Source: Fomes fomentarius
Taxonomy: Eukaryota > Basidiomycota > Agaricomycetes > Polyporales > Polyporaceae
Assembly: GCA_022606135.1 (NCBI GenBank)
Contig: JABYQN010000003.1
Span: 2,356,001 to 2,420,000 of the forward strand
Direction of reading: 5' to 3'
Length of the DNA stretch: 64,000 nt
Shown here in pieces: positions 11,802 through 24,270 of the stretch (its first letter is position 1; the number at the start of each line of letters is the position of its first letter). A model generated the notes under the pieces. The model searched no databases. It saw nothing but the letters and a program-made list of their open reading frames with translations, and was not told the origin of the DNA. A program made the translations under genes and the position numbers.

Positions 11802-14048
11802 ATGAAGCTCAGCCAACAGCTCTTGCTCTCCAGCACTTTCGCCGGACTCTCCGCTGCTGTCATCCTAAAGGGTTCCTCCCAGCTCAAGCACTCATATGAC
11901 TTCATCATTGTCGACGGTCTGTATTTCCGTCCCGCTTCTAGCATCCGATCTCATTGTCTCTCAGCGGGTCCGGGAGGTGCGACGACTGCAAACCGTCTCA
12001 CTGAGAGCGCAAACGTGAACGTATTGCTCCTCGAAGCCGGCGGCGCGTGAGTTCACGTTTACTTGCTACTAACCTTGGCAGATGCTGACGGATCTCGTAC
12101 AGTAACGATGGAGTACTCGAGATTGATGTGCCCCAGCTGTGCGTAACGCTCACACCAAACACTGCATGGGACTGGAACTTCACCACCGTCCCGCAGGAAG
12201 GTTTGAAGGGACGCACCCCACCATTCCCGTGTGGTATCGGCCTGGGCGGGACGAGTGCCGTTAGTACGTACTACGTACCCTCTATTCCTCTCTGCCGTAT
12301 ACACGATGTGCTCATCAGTACTCCGACTTACGTAGACTGCCTGGTCTATACGCGCGGCACAAAGTCCGACATTGACACCTGGGCTGACCTCAGTGGAGAT
12401 AAGAGTTGGGGATGGGATGGCGTCCTTCCGTACTTCAAAAAAGTGAGTTTTGAAAAATTATTTTCATTCCATCTTCGTGTGCCTGTGCCTGAGCAAGGCA
12501 TTCATTCACGATTAACCTCAAACACATCACAAACTAAACTCTCGCCCGCAAGCAACGCTTACTATGTTTCCTCACGATGCTCTTGATAGGATGCTGACAC
12601 GCTGCCTCGCAGAGCGAGAAGTTCAACTTCCCTGCGGACGGCCACAACATCTCGCGCCAGTTTTTGCCTGAGGTACACGGCTTCGATGGTGTAATTGGTG
12701 TTAACGTGCCCGGCGCGGCGCGTTCCATCTACCGCCACATTATTGCCGTCACACAGGAGCTGGAAGAATTCCCTTTCCAGATCGACATGAACTCGGGCGA
12801 GCACCTTGGTCTCGGTGCGCATTCATGAGTGATGTCGAACGCAGACCGCAACTTACACTGACCTCGCCCTAGGGTGGACACAGGCTCTCGTCGATACTGG
12901 GGTGCGTTCAAGTGCGAAGGCGTACTTAGCACATGAGTACCTCAAGCGCCCGAACCTCGATGTGCTTCTGCACGCTCGCGTTTCGCGCGTCTTGCCAACG
13001 GACGGCGCCCTCTCACTCAACAGTCTCGAGTTCCAGGACGGCGAGGGCGGCGAGCTCAAGAACCTCACCGCGAGAAAGGAAGTCATCCTCTCTGCCGGAA
13101 CGGTGCACACGCCCGTCATCCTCTTCCACTCTGGAATTGGCTCATCTGACGTCCTCACTCCCCTCGGCATCCCCGTGCTCGTCGACAACCCGTCCGTCGG
13201 CCAGAACTTGACCGACCACGTCGGCTGCAGTATCACCTTCGAGGTCAACTCTACCAAGACACTCGACGAGCTCTGGCGCAACGAGACGTACAAGGACTCT
13301 TTGCTTGCGGAATGGCGCGAGAACAAGACTGGTCTCCTCGTGGACACCTCGGAGAATCATGTCGCCTTCCTCCGCCTAGCTGAGGACGACCCGATCTGGG
13401 AGACCCACCCGGACCCTGCGAGCGGCCCTACTACCGCGCACTTCGAGTTCCTCTTCCAGAACGGCGTGTACCCGACCAAGGAGTCCGGCAATTACTTCAA
13501 CTTGCCCGTCGGCGACGTCTCCCCGGCTTCGCGCGGGTTCATTACCATCAACTCGAGCGACCCGTTTGCTGCGCCCTTGATCGACCCGAGGTTGCTCTCG
13601 GAGGACATCGACTTGTACATCGTCCGCCAGGGTATCAAGGCGGGTCAGCGGTTCGTCGCTGTGAAGGCGTGGGAGGGCTACTTCATCCGGTCGTTGGTCA
13701 ACTTGACGACGGACGAGGAGATCGATGAGTACATCAGGCAAAACACCGTCAGTTTCTTCCATCCAGTCGCTACCGCCGCGATGTCGGCGAGGAACGCGTC
13801 GTGGGGTGTCGTCGATCCTGGTCTGCTGGTGAAGGGCGTTAAGGGGTTGCGCATCGTCGATGCGTCTGTTGTGGTACGTCTCGCCTTCCGATATATGAAT
13901 GTATCTACTCATGAGAGATTGTTTACAGCCAAGGTTGCCTGCCGCGCATACCTCTGCGGCTGTCTATGGTGTCGCAGAGAAGGCGGCGGACATCATCAAG
14001 GCTGCGTATCCTGAACTGTTTTGTAGTGATGTGGCTACCAAGGCGTAG
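11802..14048 (+). CDS. secreted GMC oxidoreductase (aryl-alcohol oxidase-like)
   Basis: A flavin-dependent GMC oxidoreductase of the AA3_2 type. These enzymes oxidise alcohols such as aryl alcohols and pass electrons to oxygen, supplying peroxide for lignin decay. The N terminus (MKLSQQLLLSSTFAGLSAAV) looks like a signal peptide. The FAD-binding fold follows (YDFIIVDAGPGGATTANRL, then LLLEAGG). SFFHPVATAAM and, in the last exon, PAAHTSAAVYG hold the two catalytic-site His positions. Exons are 11802-11916, 11965-12046, 12103-12263, 12336-12442, 12613-12814, 12873-13873 and 13929-14048; their lengths sum to 595 codons plus stop, normal for the family. Several N-x-S/T sites fit secretion. The substrate cannot be told from sequence. 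The gene appears intact. Confidence 0.9.
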
Positions 14049-14821
14049 TCATCCCTCGACTACCGGGTCTTACGGACGAGAAGCATTCACTCTCACAATC
14101 GAACCTGGTTGACAGACGCGCTTTCTTCGGGTCAGTACTAGGTTGACTGTGCCTTGACAATAGTAAGCATGCTCTTGCTCTTGTTCCACTGATGACGTCA
14201 TGGCAGAGCGTGTCTTGAGGACGTGTCATGTGTGAGCTCTTCAGCACTGCTACCTCACACCTTGATCTCGATCATTCAGCAGCACATCCTTTCTCTTTGT
14301 CCTTCACTATACCGCGAACTTTCGCAGAAGATTGCTTATGCAGCGTGATCAAGTACATCGTCAATCGATACATAAGCGGTGCGTGCCATCGTGCCATGGA
14401 TCCACAGCGTTCGCTGGGTTGATGGCGTGTAGTCGCAACGCGGTGAGTCTTGGAGCTTGGAGACTTGCACTCGGTACTAGCGATCGGTCAGTGACAGGGA
14501 ATACATCTACAGGACCCACACTGGTAGCTGTTCGCGGCCTGCACGTGCGTGTGCGGTTGTGGGACTACCATTCATCTAAGGTTCTATATAGAAGATATGG
14601 TGGAATCTGCATCTCTGCCCGGTCAAACGTAGTTCCCGGACTACACAAGGAGGGGTAACCATCGGATGTAGGTTGTTCAATCAGTGACGGCAAGCTTGAG
14701 GCACGACAGTTCGTAAGTAGGATGTGCATCGACATTGTCTATCATCAATCCAGTGTCTCTGCAGGGGTTCTCATTGTAAGATGTAGCAGTGGAGGGGTAA
14801 ATCGAGGTGTATTGGCAGGGC
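14049..14821. other. intergenic, no gene seen
   Basis: This lies between the convergent 3' ends of the GMC gene and the F-box gene, so it should hold both terminators. A motif near 14475 (TACTAGCGATCGGTCAGTGA) recurs in changed form near 16517, hinting at an old dispersed repeat. Confidence 0.4.
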
Positions 14822-15703
14822 TCAGATGTACGCAAGATCGCCCACAATTGCGAGTCTGTCCACACCACATCCACCCCGGTCTCTCATCCCGGAGGTACCT
14901 CCGAGCTTGCCCTTGCCCCTGGCCTTCCGGCCACCTAGTTTCTTGTACATCTCACGCATCTCGGACTTCGTCGGCTTCGATGCTTCGGCTTCTTCATGCC
15001 ACCTCTCCTCCCTGATCTCCTGGGGGTTTGGTGGCCAGAACGAGAAGAAGTGGTGTGGCCGGAATAAGGGAATTGGGGTGGAGGGCGTTGGGGAATGGTT
15101 AGGAGATAGGTGGTCCGCTGGAGACGACCGTCTCAGTTATGAATGCATGTCGACCAACGTGGTTAACTACGACTCACCCATTTCTGTTTGGACTCGCGCC
15201 TCGTCCAGTTGCCCAAGGGCAGACTTTCGTCGCGGAAGTGTTCTTTCCGGTAGTGGTGGAACCAGACTGTACACGGAAACTGAGTAAGGGACGTCGCTGG
15301 TTACAAGTCCGGTAATAGTAACTCACCGAAGTTGAATGTCTGGCTCTGATTCCACTTCTTCGAGACCCGCGAGCAGCGTGCGAGTTCCTTGTTTGTCACG
15401 AGAGAGAAAATGCGCCGTGATATATCGGTGGGCAAGTGGGCGAGTGAGGGCGGCGAGATGTTGGCTGCGAGCCGGTTCTGGACCTGCCAGGACTGTCCGC
15501 GAGAGACATCTATGAATATGAGATAATGGGAAGGAGGACCGTCGTAAGAAAAACCGCTTGCAATGCACCAAGAGAAAAAGAACACTAACCACATTGACAA
15601 GCCTGAGCTCTTCATCGCCGGCTGACGAGTTGCGACCGCCTGCAGGCTCGTTGTCGAGTGCGTCGGTGACTTGTGTACGGAGAACGGCTTGTAGAAGACT
15701 CAT
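14822..15703 (-). CDS. F-box protein (Pof10-like), apparent 1-base frameshift
   Basis: This is probably a substrate adaptor of an SCF ubiquitin ligase. After MSLLQAVLRTQVTDALD and an intron comes an F-box (LAHLPTDISRRIFSLVTNKE, then LARCSRVSKKWNQ). The next exon (WFHHYRKEHFRDESLPLGNW, then TRRESKQKW) and a late Lys/Arg-rich segment (MREMYKKLGGRKARGKGK) match my memory of fungal Pof10-like proteins. Introns are about 50-90 bp. In the last exon the frame that follows the splice (up to SRSGHQTP) does not connect with the frame of the conserved end (EIREERWHEE). The switch is at a run of five C on the coding strand (15022-15026 on the plus strand). One base seems to be missing, which may be a real mutation or a homopolymer sequencing error. 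Confidence 0.7.
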
Positions 15704-18364
15704 GATGAAAGTGAAAGGGCTTTCGGGGTGAATAAGGTCTTGGATGTTTCGCTAGATGGTGCTTTCTATTTATCCATCTCAGTCTATCACGTGCAAGACG
15801 TCGCGGATGTAGAACAGGCCTGAGTGCGGACTTGCCCGTAACTGAAAGGGGTTCTTACTGAAAGCAAAAAAGTTGACAGTACACGACTGGCCACGCCATA
15901 ACCGAAATTGAATATTATTCACCTGCACGGAATGAACTCGTCCCAGTGTAGAAACACATTCAGCACAAATTGTAGCTTGCATCTTGAAAGGTTGAGCAGC
16001 TGCGTATGATACTAGTGACTGGCGAACATAACTTGCTGACATAGTACTGTCGTACTTACTACGACCGTCAGCCAGAGGGAAATACCCCATTTGCATCTGT
16101 ACCAGATTACAAACCCTCAATCAGGTGATGTGTAGTGACTAATGCACACGCGATGAGTAAGTAAAAGTAACGGTCTGTATTGATACGGAAATGGTGGCAA
16201 ATGCGCGTAGGCCAAACTCAAAGTTGACGTAGTATGACTGCTGTGCTCATGATATCATGGCTTTAGCTGTGACTCTCGAACTTCAAGTGAACTTCAGAGA
16301 CGTAACACAGTCATTTGGTTCGCCTCCTAGATCTTGGCTGCAATTTCGGTGTTCCTTACTCTTGTGGTATCCCTGCTACTAAATGTGGCCATGGGTAAGC
16401 TCCGTCGCTGCAAGCTGTGGCCAGGCTCAGACAGAGGAGCTTGCAGTGATGCACATCAAACATCAGTGTTCGTGAATGGCGCATACATTGATTGTGTGCA
16501 CATGACCGATCAAGGATACTAGCGATTGGTCAGAGACAGGGAGCCAAGATGAGCTACACCACGGGATGACGCCGATACATCAGGTATATCAGATTGTAGT
16601 GCCTGATCCATATGCCCACCGATATCCCTCCAATATCTCTCACCTGCACTGCTATGATATAGTTTCAGACAATAGCGGGCAGACATCATATCAGCAGTAT
16701 CCGAAGGGTATTACCAATCATATACTTAGTGTACCAGTTCGATACCAGACAGGGATCTCCTCACATCCAGGTTTTGTCTGCCGTACTGCATTAATAGTGC
16801 CTAATGTCTATATCGTTCTTCGGGGCACCCACTCACAAGCATGTACACAAAGAACAATGGACTGATGACATTGACATCATACAATTGGACAGCCGTGTGA
16901 ATCATGTAGCTTCGTGCCTGCATGTGCTCACTGCCTCGCAGTGCTGACACGTTGATTCTCGAACCACTACTTATCTGACCTCGTACTATGCACTGTGGAT
17001 CCGAGTCTGCGGGTTTTTCACCGACTGATTCTTGGGGAATACTTCGTGAAGATGAAGATAAGGCATCGGGAACGTTCCCAGGTATTCAGTGCTTCATGGG
17101 CGCCTCCTATGTTCGCGACTGGTGAATACATGAGGATTATCCTCCTGATTTTGCAATATTTCACTATGCACCCCGCAGCCAGTCGAGCGGTTTCGGGGTC
17201 TTACTGAAATATTCGAGGTTGAAAGCCTCCTATTTGATCGGGTTTCTCCCATATGCAGAGCAGTGACATTGTTCCTATACGGTAGGGGAAATGAATGTAT
17301 AGCGAATAGATACGGAGATACAATAATACAACAACAGGCAACACCAGCCTCGAGCCCACTGTACACAAAGGAGAGCTTCATAAACTAGATCGCAGGCATG
17401 CCGCAACTCGACTCACGATCTGTCATACTGATACTATGAAGACATTGCCTGTAATCAGGTGTATACCATTACAATGAGATACAGTTCCGAATGCATATGG
17501 ACGTACTAACTCACTGGTGGCACTGATGAACGTTGACGTCAACGGACTCCTTCCCTACCCATCTACCGATCCCGATGTGATACCCAGTGTATCTGCTAGT
17601 AGGGTGCAAACACGAACAGTATGCACAGATCCCAGAGAGAAGCACAAGATGTAGATCCCAGACACCAGCAACCAGCAGCGCTAGCACGAAGAACCCAGCT
17701 GGACTGCAAGACAGCCTAGAGCACCCAGCATTAGAACGAGCCCCAAGCACTAGAACAAGCACAAGCACTAAGGGCTGAAGCAAGCAAGCCAGATCCCCTC
17801 AGTATGGCACGATACGTAACCTCCAGCTTAGGGACAAGGATGGGCACCAGGGGACTTGAGAGCCAGAGGTAGAGGTTGAGCACAAGTTGGAACGCAACCG
17901 TCGTGAAGGTAGAAAGCAATCGGAGCGCCCAATGCCGGCCTCTTCCGGACCCCATCAGATGACATCAAACGACGCCAGGGGACATTTCCTATGTTCAGTA
18001 GGAATCTACTCTCGTGAGTATTCACCCCTCCTTTCACCAGCCCCAACTATCGCCTAGTACTCATGGTGAAATGGGCTTTTCCCTGTATCATTCGGACATG
18101 ATGCCGACCTTTGGGGTTCACAGTGATGCCTGCTGGGCCTGCTCCATCTCACTTCCGTTCTGCCCTGTTGAAGTCATGTCGACCACAAACCAACCAACAA
18201 TCCTCTCCGTATCCAACTGAAGCTCAGTGAGCTGGTCATTTGTGTACGTCATCCAGGCAAGGGCGCCAGAGTTGAGCGGGTACTCAATGACCATCAGCAA
18301 AAGTGCCCCAGACAGGCATCATGATTACATGTACATACATTCGCCACATTTGTCACCAGGTTCA
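15704..18364. other. intergenic stretch, no recognised gene
   Basis: The first 100 bases are probably the F-box gene promoter. Minus-strand 18118-18300 is open for 60 codons (MTYTNDQLTELQLDTERIVG) and ends shortly before the copia-A insertion; I do not recognise it and it may be an exon or a transposon relic. Near 17660-17780 there is a degenerate AGCACAAGCACTAG-type repeat. Nothing else was seen. Confidence 0.4.
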
Positions 18365-18931
18365 TGTTGAACTTCCGGACTACCGGCTGTGCTCGGACCG
18401 GAGTTGTGTACACTTGTTTATGGTCATATAATTAGATAGGCTGTGTTCCTACTTACCATTTATGGTTTTCTTTGTTCTCCTACTGTACTTTCCCATGACC
18501 ATATGGTTACTGTGCATTCCTGTGCATACCAGTGCGTTCTACACTGCACCGGACTCTTCCAGACCTTATGTCTGACTCATGCTAAGACTGTATCTGACTC
18601 ATACGCCGATACGGACTCTGACTCATCGTCTTATGGCTACATGTGACTGCTTTATTCGCTGACTCATGGACTCATCCCTCATGTATATAAGCAGTCCCTT
18701 TTTCACCTCTGCTCTTCAGTCGTTCGCTCACTGACTGAAGAGTAAGTCCTTTACATACATATGCTCTACTACTTCTTACTAACTTAGTACTTGTAGTCCC
18801 TCTCTGTTGTGACTTACAGGTACTTCACTATGCAATATAGTCGTTCGCTCACTGACTGAAGATCCCTCTCTGTTGTGACTTACAGTTGTGACTTACAGTC
18901 GCTCCTCGCCTTACAGGTTCAGAGTTCATCA
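18365..18931 (+). repeat. copia-A 5' LTR
   Basis: TGTTGAAC...TTCATCA, 567 bp, identical to the 3' LTR. It contains a TATATAA box at 18684-18690. Downstream lies an intron-like stretch: GTAAGT at 18742, a perfect TACTAAC branch site at 18777-18783, and several CTTACAG acceptors from 18819 on. Confidence 0.95.
18684..18690 (+). promoter_or_regulatory. copia-A LTR TATA box
   Basis: TATATAA inside the 5' LTR, also present in the solo and 3' LTR copies. Transcription would begin about 30 bases on, near the twice-repeated GTTCGCTCACTGACTGAAGA segment. Confidence 0.6.
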
Positions 18932-18949
18932 GGTTATGAGCCCTGCGCT
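18932..18949 (+). other. primer binding site (internal initiator tRNA-Met)
   Basis: GGTTATGAGCCCTGCGCT starts directly after the LTR. Its complement reads AGCGCAGGGCTCATAACC, which is the D-stem to anticodon-loop region of a eukaryotic initiator tRNA-Met, with the CAT anticodon. Matching the anticodon arm rather than the tRNA 3' end is the half-tRNA priming arrangement known from Drosophila copia and yeast Ty5. Confidence 0.75.
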
Positions 18950-19985
18950 CTAATCAGTTGCTTCTCTGTCGACACTTTGCGCGCAAACTCTGTTCGTCGA
19001 CTCTCTGCCCGTGCACTCTCCTCCACTTTCCCTAACTCTTGACTGTGCCCTCCGACACTGCTGCCAGGGGGACTTTACTGCGCTCGTGACGCAGCCCTGA
19101 GCGCTTTTTAGTAGTCGCTATCTAGTATCTCTGTACAACCTTTGGTGCTTTCGCGGCACACGGGTTTTTCAAGTATCCTCAGCCAGGCCACGCACTTGCG
19201 CCCGCCAGCTGTTGTAGCCGGGGTGGTTATCACCTTTGGACCGGAGGACAACCGTTCGGACCCTCCTTACTATACTCTTTTTGATACCTAGACTCGTATA
19301 GCTTTTCTTGGGCACAGTTGGCGACTTCTATCTGGATTGTTGGGAATATCGGCTTCCTGACCTTCTGGCTCACCTCAATAGGTGTTCCTCTCTACCAGAT
19401 CTCGCACGTGGCAAGTCAATCATCGCGTTTTTTCTCTGAACCATCGTACTGGAGCCGCCTACTACTGCCAATAGTCCTCAGCTCAGCTCCGATTCTGAAG
19501 CTGAAGTCAACGCTGAACTTGCAGAACATCATTCTACTGCATCGGCGTTTGATTGCTCGGAACAGCCCCATCTTTTTGATCTAGACGATCAGGTCGATCG
19601 TTATCACTACGTCTACGACGACGGAGAGCAGGAGTGGGACCAGTGCGACGTACAGCTCTGTCCCAATCGCTACAATCAACTCCCTCTTCCATACGAACCG
19701 ACCTTCCACTGGGCATATCCAGCAACTTGGCAGCAGGACACCGACCCACAACACGGAGTTCCTCTTCCCTATCTTCAGGAAGAAACTCACGCACAGCCCT
19801 CCTCATCTCGTCCTAATTTCTATCTCCGATCGCTCTTCGGAAACTCCCCTCCTGTCGATTCAAGTCCTCTTCCTCCAGTCTACCTTCCTCCTCCTATCGT
19901 CACTGCGCCCCCTGTCGCGCCTATCACATTCACTCTAGACTTCAAGGAGGAATATCTCGATTCTCCCCAATACCTCTTATCCATC

Positions 19986-22900
19986 ATGGGAGATATCAAA
20001 GTCGACTCTATCCCTGTCCTCTCTTCGGCGAATCAGTACAACGACTGGTCTGCCAAGATGAAGGGCTATTTCATCTTCATGGACTGTTGGAGTGTTGTCA
20101 AAGGCGCTACTCGTCCTACTGAGCAAGCTGCCAAGGACAAGTGGGATAAACTTGATGGGCAAGCTCGCGGCATGATGTACATGCGTGTCGCACCAAACTT
20201 TCACTACGTTCTGGACACTCAGATTCCTGTCTCGGGTGGACAACCCAGGGACATGACTGCTGCTGAGTCCTGGGAAGCGTTACAGAACAAGTTTGGCAAG
20301 CCTAACAGTGCCCACGTCTGGGGTTTGTTCGAGTCGCTCGTTGCTGAGCCTCGGATGAACGAACAGAAGCCCCTTCAGGATCAGATGATGCGTCTTATCA
20401 CACGCCTGCGCGAAATTAGTAGCAACGGCGTCACGCTCTCTGACAACATGCAAGCCCTTCTCTTGATGTCCAAGATCCCGGAGTCGTACCGGTCCATGGT
20501 TTCTGCGCTTATGGCGACCACAGACCTCGACAAGGTCACTCTCGACAACATCCAGTCGAAGACCTTGGCTGAGGAGTCCATGCGCAAGAACGGCCAGTCT
20601 GCGAACAAGGTCTCCCAGACCAAGCCGAAGCCCAAGGGTCCCTGCTCTCATTGCGGGAGTGGCTCTCATCATGAGTCCAACTGCTATCAGAAGTACCCTG
20701 AGAAGCGTCCCAAAGGCAAGGGCAAGGGTAAAGGGAAGGACAAAGACAAGGATAAGGACAAGGGGAAGAATAAGGACACTTCTCATAACCATGCGCACGT
20801 CACTACTGAGTCTGTATCATCTGTACTTGTAGCCGGTTCGTCTAACATCACTGCTTCTTTATATGATGAGGCTATGGCCTCGAACAGTGTGAACTGGACT
20901 GCATGGCTGATGGACTCTGGAGCCTCTCAACATATCACGGTTGATCTCTCTGAGTACATTGAGTACCAGCCCTTCGATACGCCTGTACTGTTTAACACTG
21001 CTGGACAAGGTGATAGCAGCGTCATTCAGGCACTTGGGGAAGGAACTCTGTCTGGAGAAACCTGGTTAGACGGTCAGAAGGTAGCAATTACTCTGAACCA
21101 TGTCTACTACATACCAGGCACCATTGGTCACATCTTCTCGACTGGCTCCATTGAGCGCAATGGTTACTCCCTCTTTCAAGGGGATGGGCGCATGTGCATT
21201 TTCGACAAGCTGCCTGACGGCGCTGTCAAACATGGTTCGACGATTCATATCAAGGGTCGTAAGATCCTGGAGGCGCGATACAACCCTTCGTCTAATTGTT
21301 ATTGGACAATTATTGAGCTTCACAACAGCAAGCGCGTCCATCTCAATGTCCGTAAGTTCAAGACCTGGCACCGTCGCTTTGGTCATGCGGGCAAGGTCGT
21401 TCTGCGCAACCTTCCTAAGCACACTAAGGGGGTTGATGCTGTTGATCCTGCAGATGAAGAACCGTGTGATGGATGTGCTTTTGGCAAATCCACTCGTAAC
21501 CCCTTTCCACCTTCTGAGAAGCGCGCTACTGAAGTTCTTGAGCAAGTCCATACGGACCTCGATGGACCGATGCGCACTCAGGCAATTGGAGGTTGGAAAT
21601 ACTTCGCCGGTTTCATTGATGACTATTCTGGTCTCGCTCGTGCTTACTTCCTTAAACACAAGTCTGACGCGATCCAAGCGTTCAAAGACTATAAGGCGTG
21701 GGCTGAGAACCAGACCGGCAAGAAGATCAAATCGATCCGCTCAGATCGAGGGGGGGAATACACATCAGACGAGTTCTCTACACTTCTTCGTTCGCACGGT
21801 ATCGAGCACCAGAAGACTCTACCGGGTTCGCCTCAACAGAATGGACGTGCTGAGCGCTGGAATCGTACTATTACTGAAAAGGCTCTGTCTATGCTCCACC
21901 AAGCAGGCCTTAGTCATGGTTTCTGGCAACTCGCTCTTGACGCAGCCGTTCATATCTACAATTGTCAACCTATGCGACGACACAAGTGGTCGTGCCCCAT
22001 CACTGTTTGGGATGGTACCGTTCCGGACGTCTCTTACTTCAGAGTGTTTGGGTGCAAAGCTTTTGTCCACGTGCAGAAGGCAAAGCGCGAAGGGAAACTC
22101 GACAAGAAGGCTGTCGAGATGATCTTCGTTGGGTATGAGTCTGGTTCCAAGGGGTATAGGTTTTGGAATCCAGCCAACCGCTCTATCGTCGTGTCCCGCG
22201 ATGCAACATTTGACGAAGAGTCTTTCCCTGCTCGTAACTTACCTGGCAACCGTCCTTCTACCCCGGACAACAGTCCGTTCTCAGATGATCAATCAGATGA
22301 TTCCTCGAACGATGACTCTGATTCGGTCGATCCCAATGATGCAATTCCTTTCATTCCTCCCAACCTCTTCGAACCACCACAACCTGACCCTCCAGCGGAT
22401 GCTGATCCCGCTCCTCCTGCAGAAGATCCTGCTGAGCCTCCTCCTCCTCCGCAACGTCCTCCTACGCCGCCTCCTGTCGTTCCTCCTCGTCCTCCTCACA
22501 AACGTGGTCGTCACCCTCCAGTGGGAGCTAATGAACCAAGCATTGCTCGTGACCGTCCTCGTCGCGAAAAAGCTGGTATTCCCCACAAGGACAGGACTGA
22601 TAACAACGTGTATGACGATCCTGCACGTGCTGATAATCAGATCGACAAGGATGGCAATCTGCGTGAAGCGGAGACGATACTCGCTTTTCTAGCTGCTGCT
22701 CAGTATAAAGCTGGCTTACCTCAGTCGCACAAGGAAGCCATGCGCTCACCTGATGCTGGGAAATGGCGCGAAGCTGAGAAGTCGGAGTTTGAGTCGCTTA
22801 TGGAGAATAAGACTTGGGTTCTCGTTCCTCGTCCCAAGGGCCGGCATGTTGTCTCTAACCGCTGGGTCTATGACATCAAACATGATGGGCGGTACAAGGC

Positions 22901-24259
22901 TCGTCTGGTTGCAAAGGGTTTCACTCAGGTGTGGGGAGAGGACTACCATGAGACGTTCTCTCCAGTGGCACGGTTTGAGTCTATCCGGTATTTACTCGCG
23001 CATGCAGCGCTTGAGGACTGGGACATCGAGTCAATGGATGTCAAGACCGCGTTCCTGAATGGTGATCTAGATGAGGAGATTTATATGGAACAGCCGGAAG
23101 GCTGGGTCGTTCCTAGGAAGGAAGATCACGTCTGTCTACTCAAAAAGGCTATCTATGGCCTTAAGCAGGCGTCGCGTCAGTGGAATGTGAAAATCCATCA
23201 ATCGCTTCTAGATCTGGGATTTACACGGACATATTCTGATGCTGGGATCTACGTATATCGGCGACAAGGGGGGATCACGTCACGATTGTCGTTCTTTATG
23301 TCGACGATTTACTTCTGATGGGCGATCAGTCTAGTCACATCAAACAAGTCAAGCGTTCACTTTCTAAGCAGTACAAGATGACGGACTTGGGATCTGTACA
23401 GCGCTTCCTTGGTCTTCGCATCACTCGTGATCGATCCACTCGTATGATCGACATCGACCAGGAAGAGTACATCCAGTCTGTTCTCGAGCGCTTTCAGATG
23501 GCTGACTGTAAACCCTCACGTACACCCCTTCCTGCTGGTGCTGTCTTGGCAAGTGCCGACGAACCAGCTTCCGATCAGTTCAGGCAACGCTACCAGAGTC
23601 TCATTGGCAGTCTTTTGTACGCCATGCTCGGAACGCGTCCTGATATCTCCTTCGCTGTCACACGGTTATCAAAGTACAATGCCAATCCCTCTGAAGCGCA
23701 CATGAGTTATGCGAAGTATGTCCTGCGTTACCTTCAAGGGACAAAGGCGTATCGCTTGCGCTACAAGGGAGCGTCTAATGACGGTCTGATTTCCTATTCG
23801 GATTCAGATTGGGCCGAAGACCGTGATGATCGGCATTCTACCTCTGGCTTCGTCTTCTTGATGGCAGGTGGTGCTATATCGTGGGCTTCGAGGCGTCAGC
23901 CTACCATTTCGCTCTCCTCTACTGAGGCGGAATATAAAGCGGCCTCTGATACCTGTCGTCAGTTGATCTGGCTGAGGACGTTTGGCGATGAACTTGGTGA
24001 TGACTTGACCAGGCCGACACCCATGTGTTTAGACAACCAGGGTTCGATTTTCCTGTCAGTCAATCCAGTAGTCGACCGGCGTACCAAGCACATAGAGATT
24101 CGCTACCACTTCATTCGTGAACAAGTGGAGTCTGGCTCTGTCGAGATCTTCTATGTTGCGACCGCGGATCAGTTGGCTGATTCTCTCACAAAGAACGTGC
24201 CTTATTCCATTTTGGCAAAGTTCGTTGATGAGATCGGTCTTGTTTCCGTTGCATCTTGA
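19986..24259 (+). CDS. copia-A gag-pol, one frameshift in RT
   Basis: From the first in-frame ATG, codons run to 23318 and then continue in another frame from about 23270 to 24259. Residue estimates: UBN2-type Gag 1-200; CCHC knuckle (CSHCGSGSHHESNC) near 219; Lys/Gly/Asp-rich tail; protease MDSGASQH near 308; integrase zinc region and core (HTDLDGP, RSDRGGEY, GSPQQNGRAE) 455-690; Pro-rich linker; RT (NRWVYDIKHDGRYKARLVAK, AFLNGDLDEEIYM). YVDDLLLMG lies in the second frame, followed by RNase H (ISYSDSDWAED, SSTEAEYKA). The shift occurs at a six-G run, 23268-23273; the second copy has seven G there. Upstream of the ATG the same frame stays open back to 19440 and encodes a conserved Cys/His module, but no upstream ATG is seen. 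Confidence 0.9.
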
Positions 24260-24261
24260 AC

Positions 24262-24270
24262 GAGTGGGAG
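24262..24270 (+). other. copia-A polypurine tract
   Basis: GAGTGGGAG abuts the 3' LTR and follows the RNase H stop closely. It would prime plus-strand DNA synthesis. Confidence 0.7.

Noticed and set aside
17511..17783. Leu/Val-rich minus-strand ORF as a membrane protein
   Set aside because: It arises from a degenerate AGCACAAGCACTAG-type repeat; no flanking coding signal was found.
18443..18646. 67-codon ORF repeated in the copia-A LTRs (also at 24349)
   Set aside because: It lies within the LTR upstream of the TATA box, starts with GTG, and is kept only because the LTRs are identical; the solo LTR at 322 shows no conservation of the frame.
21100..22122. 340-codon ORF in the second frame of copia-A integrase
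   Set aside because: No domain is seen; it overlaps clear integrase motifs in the main frame and is Ser/Arg-rich as expected for an alternative frame.
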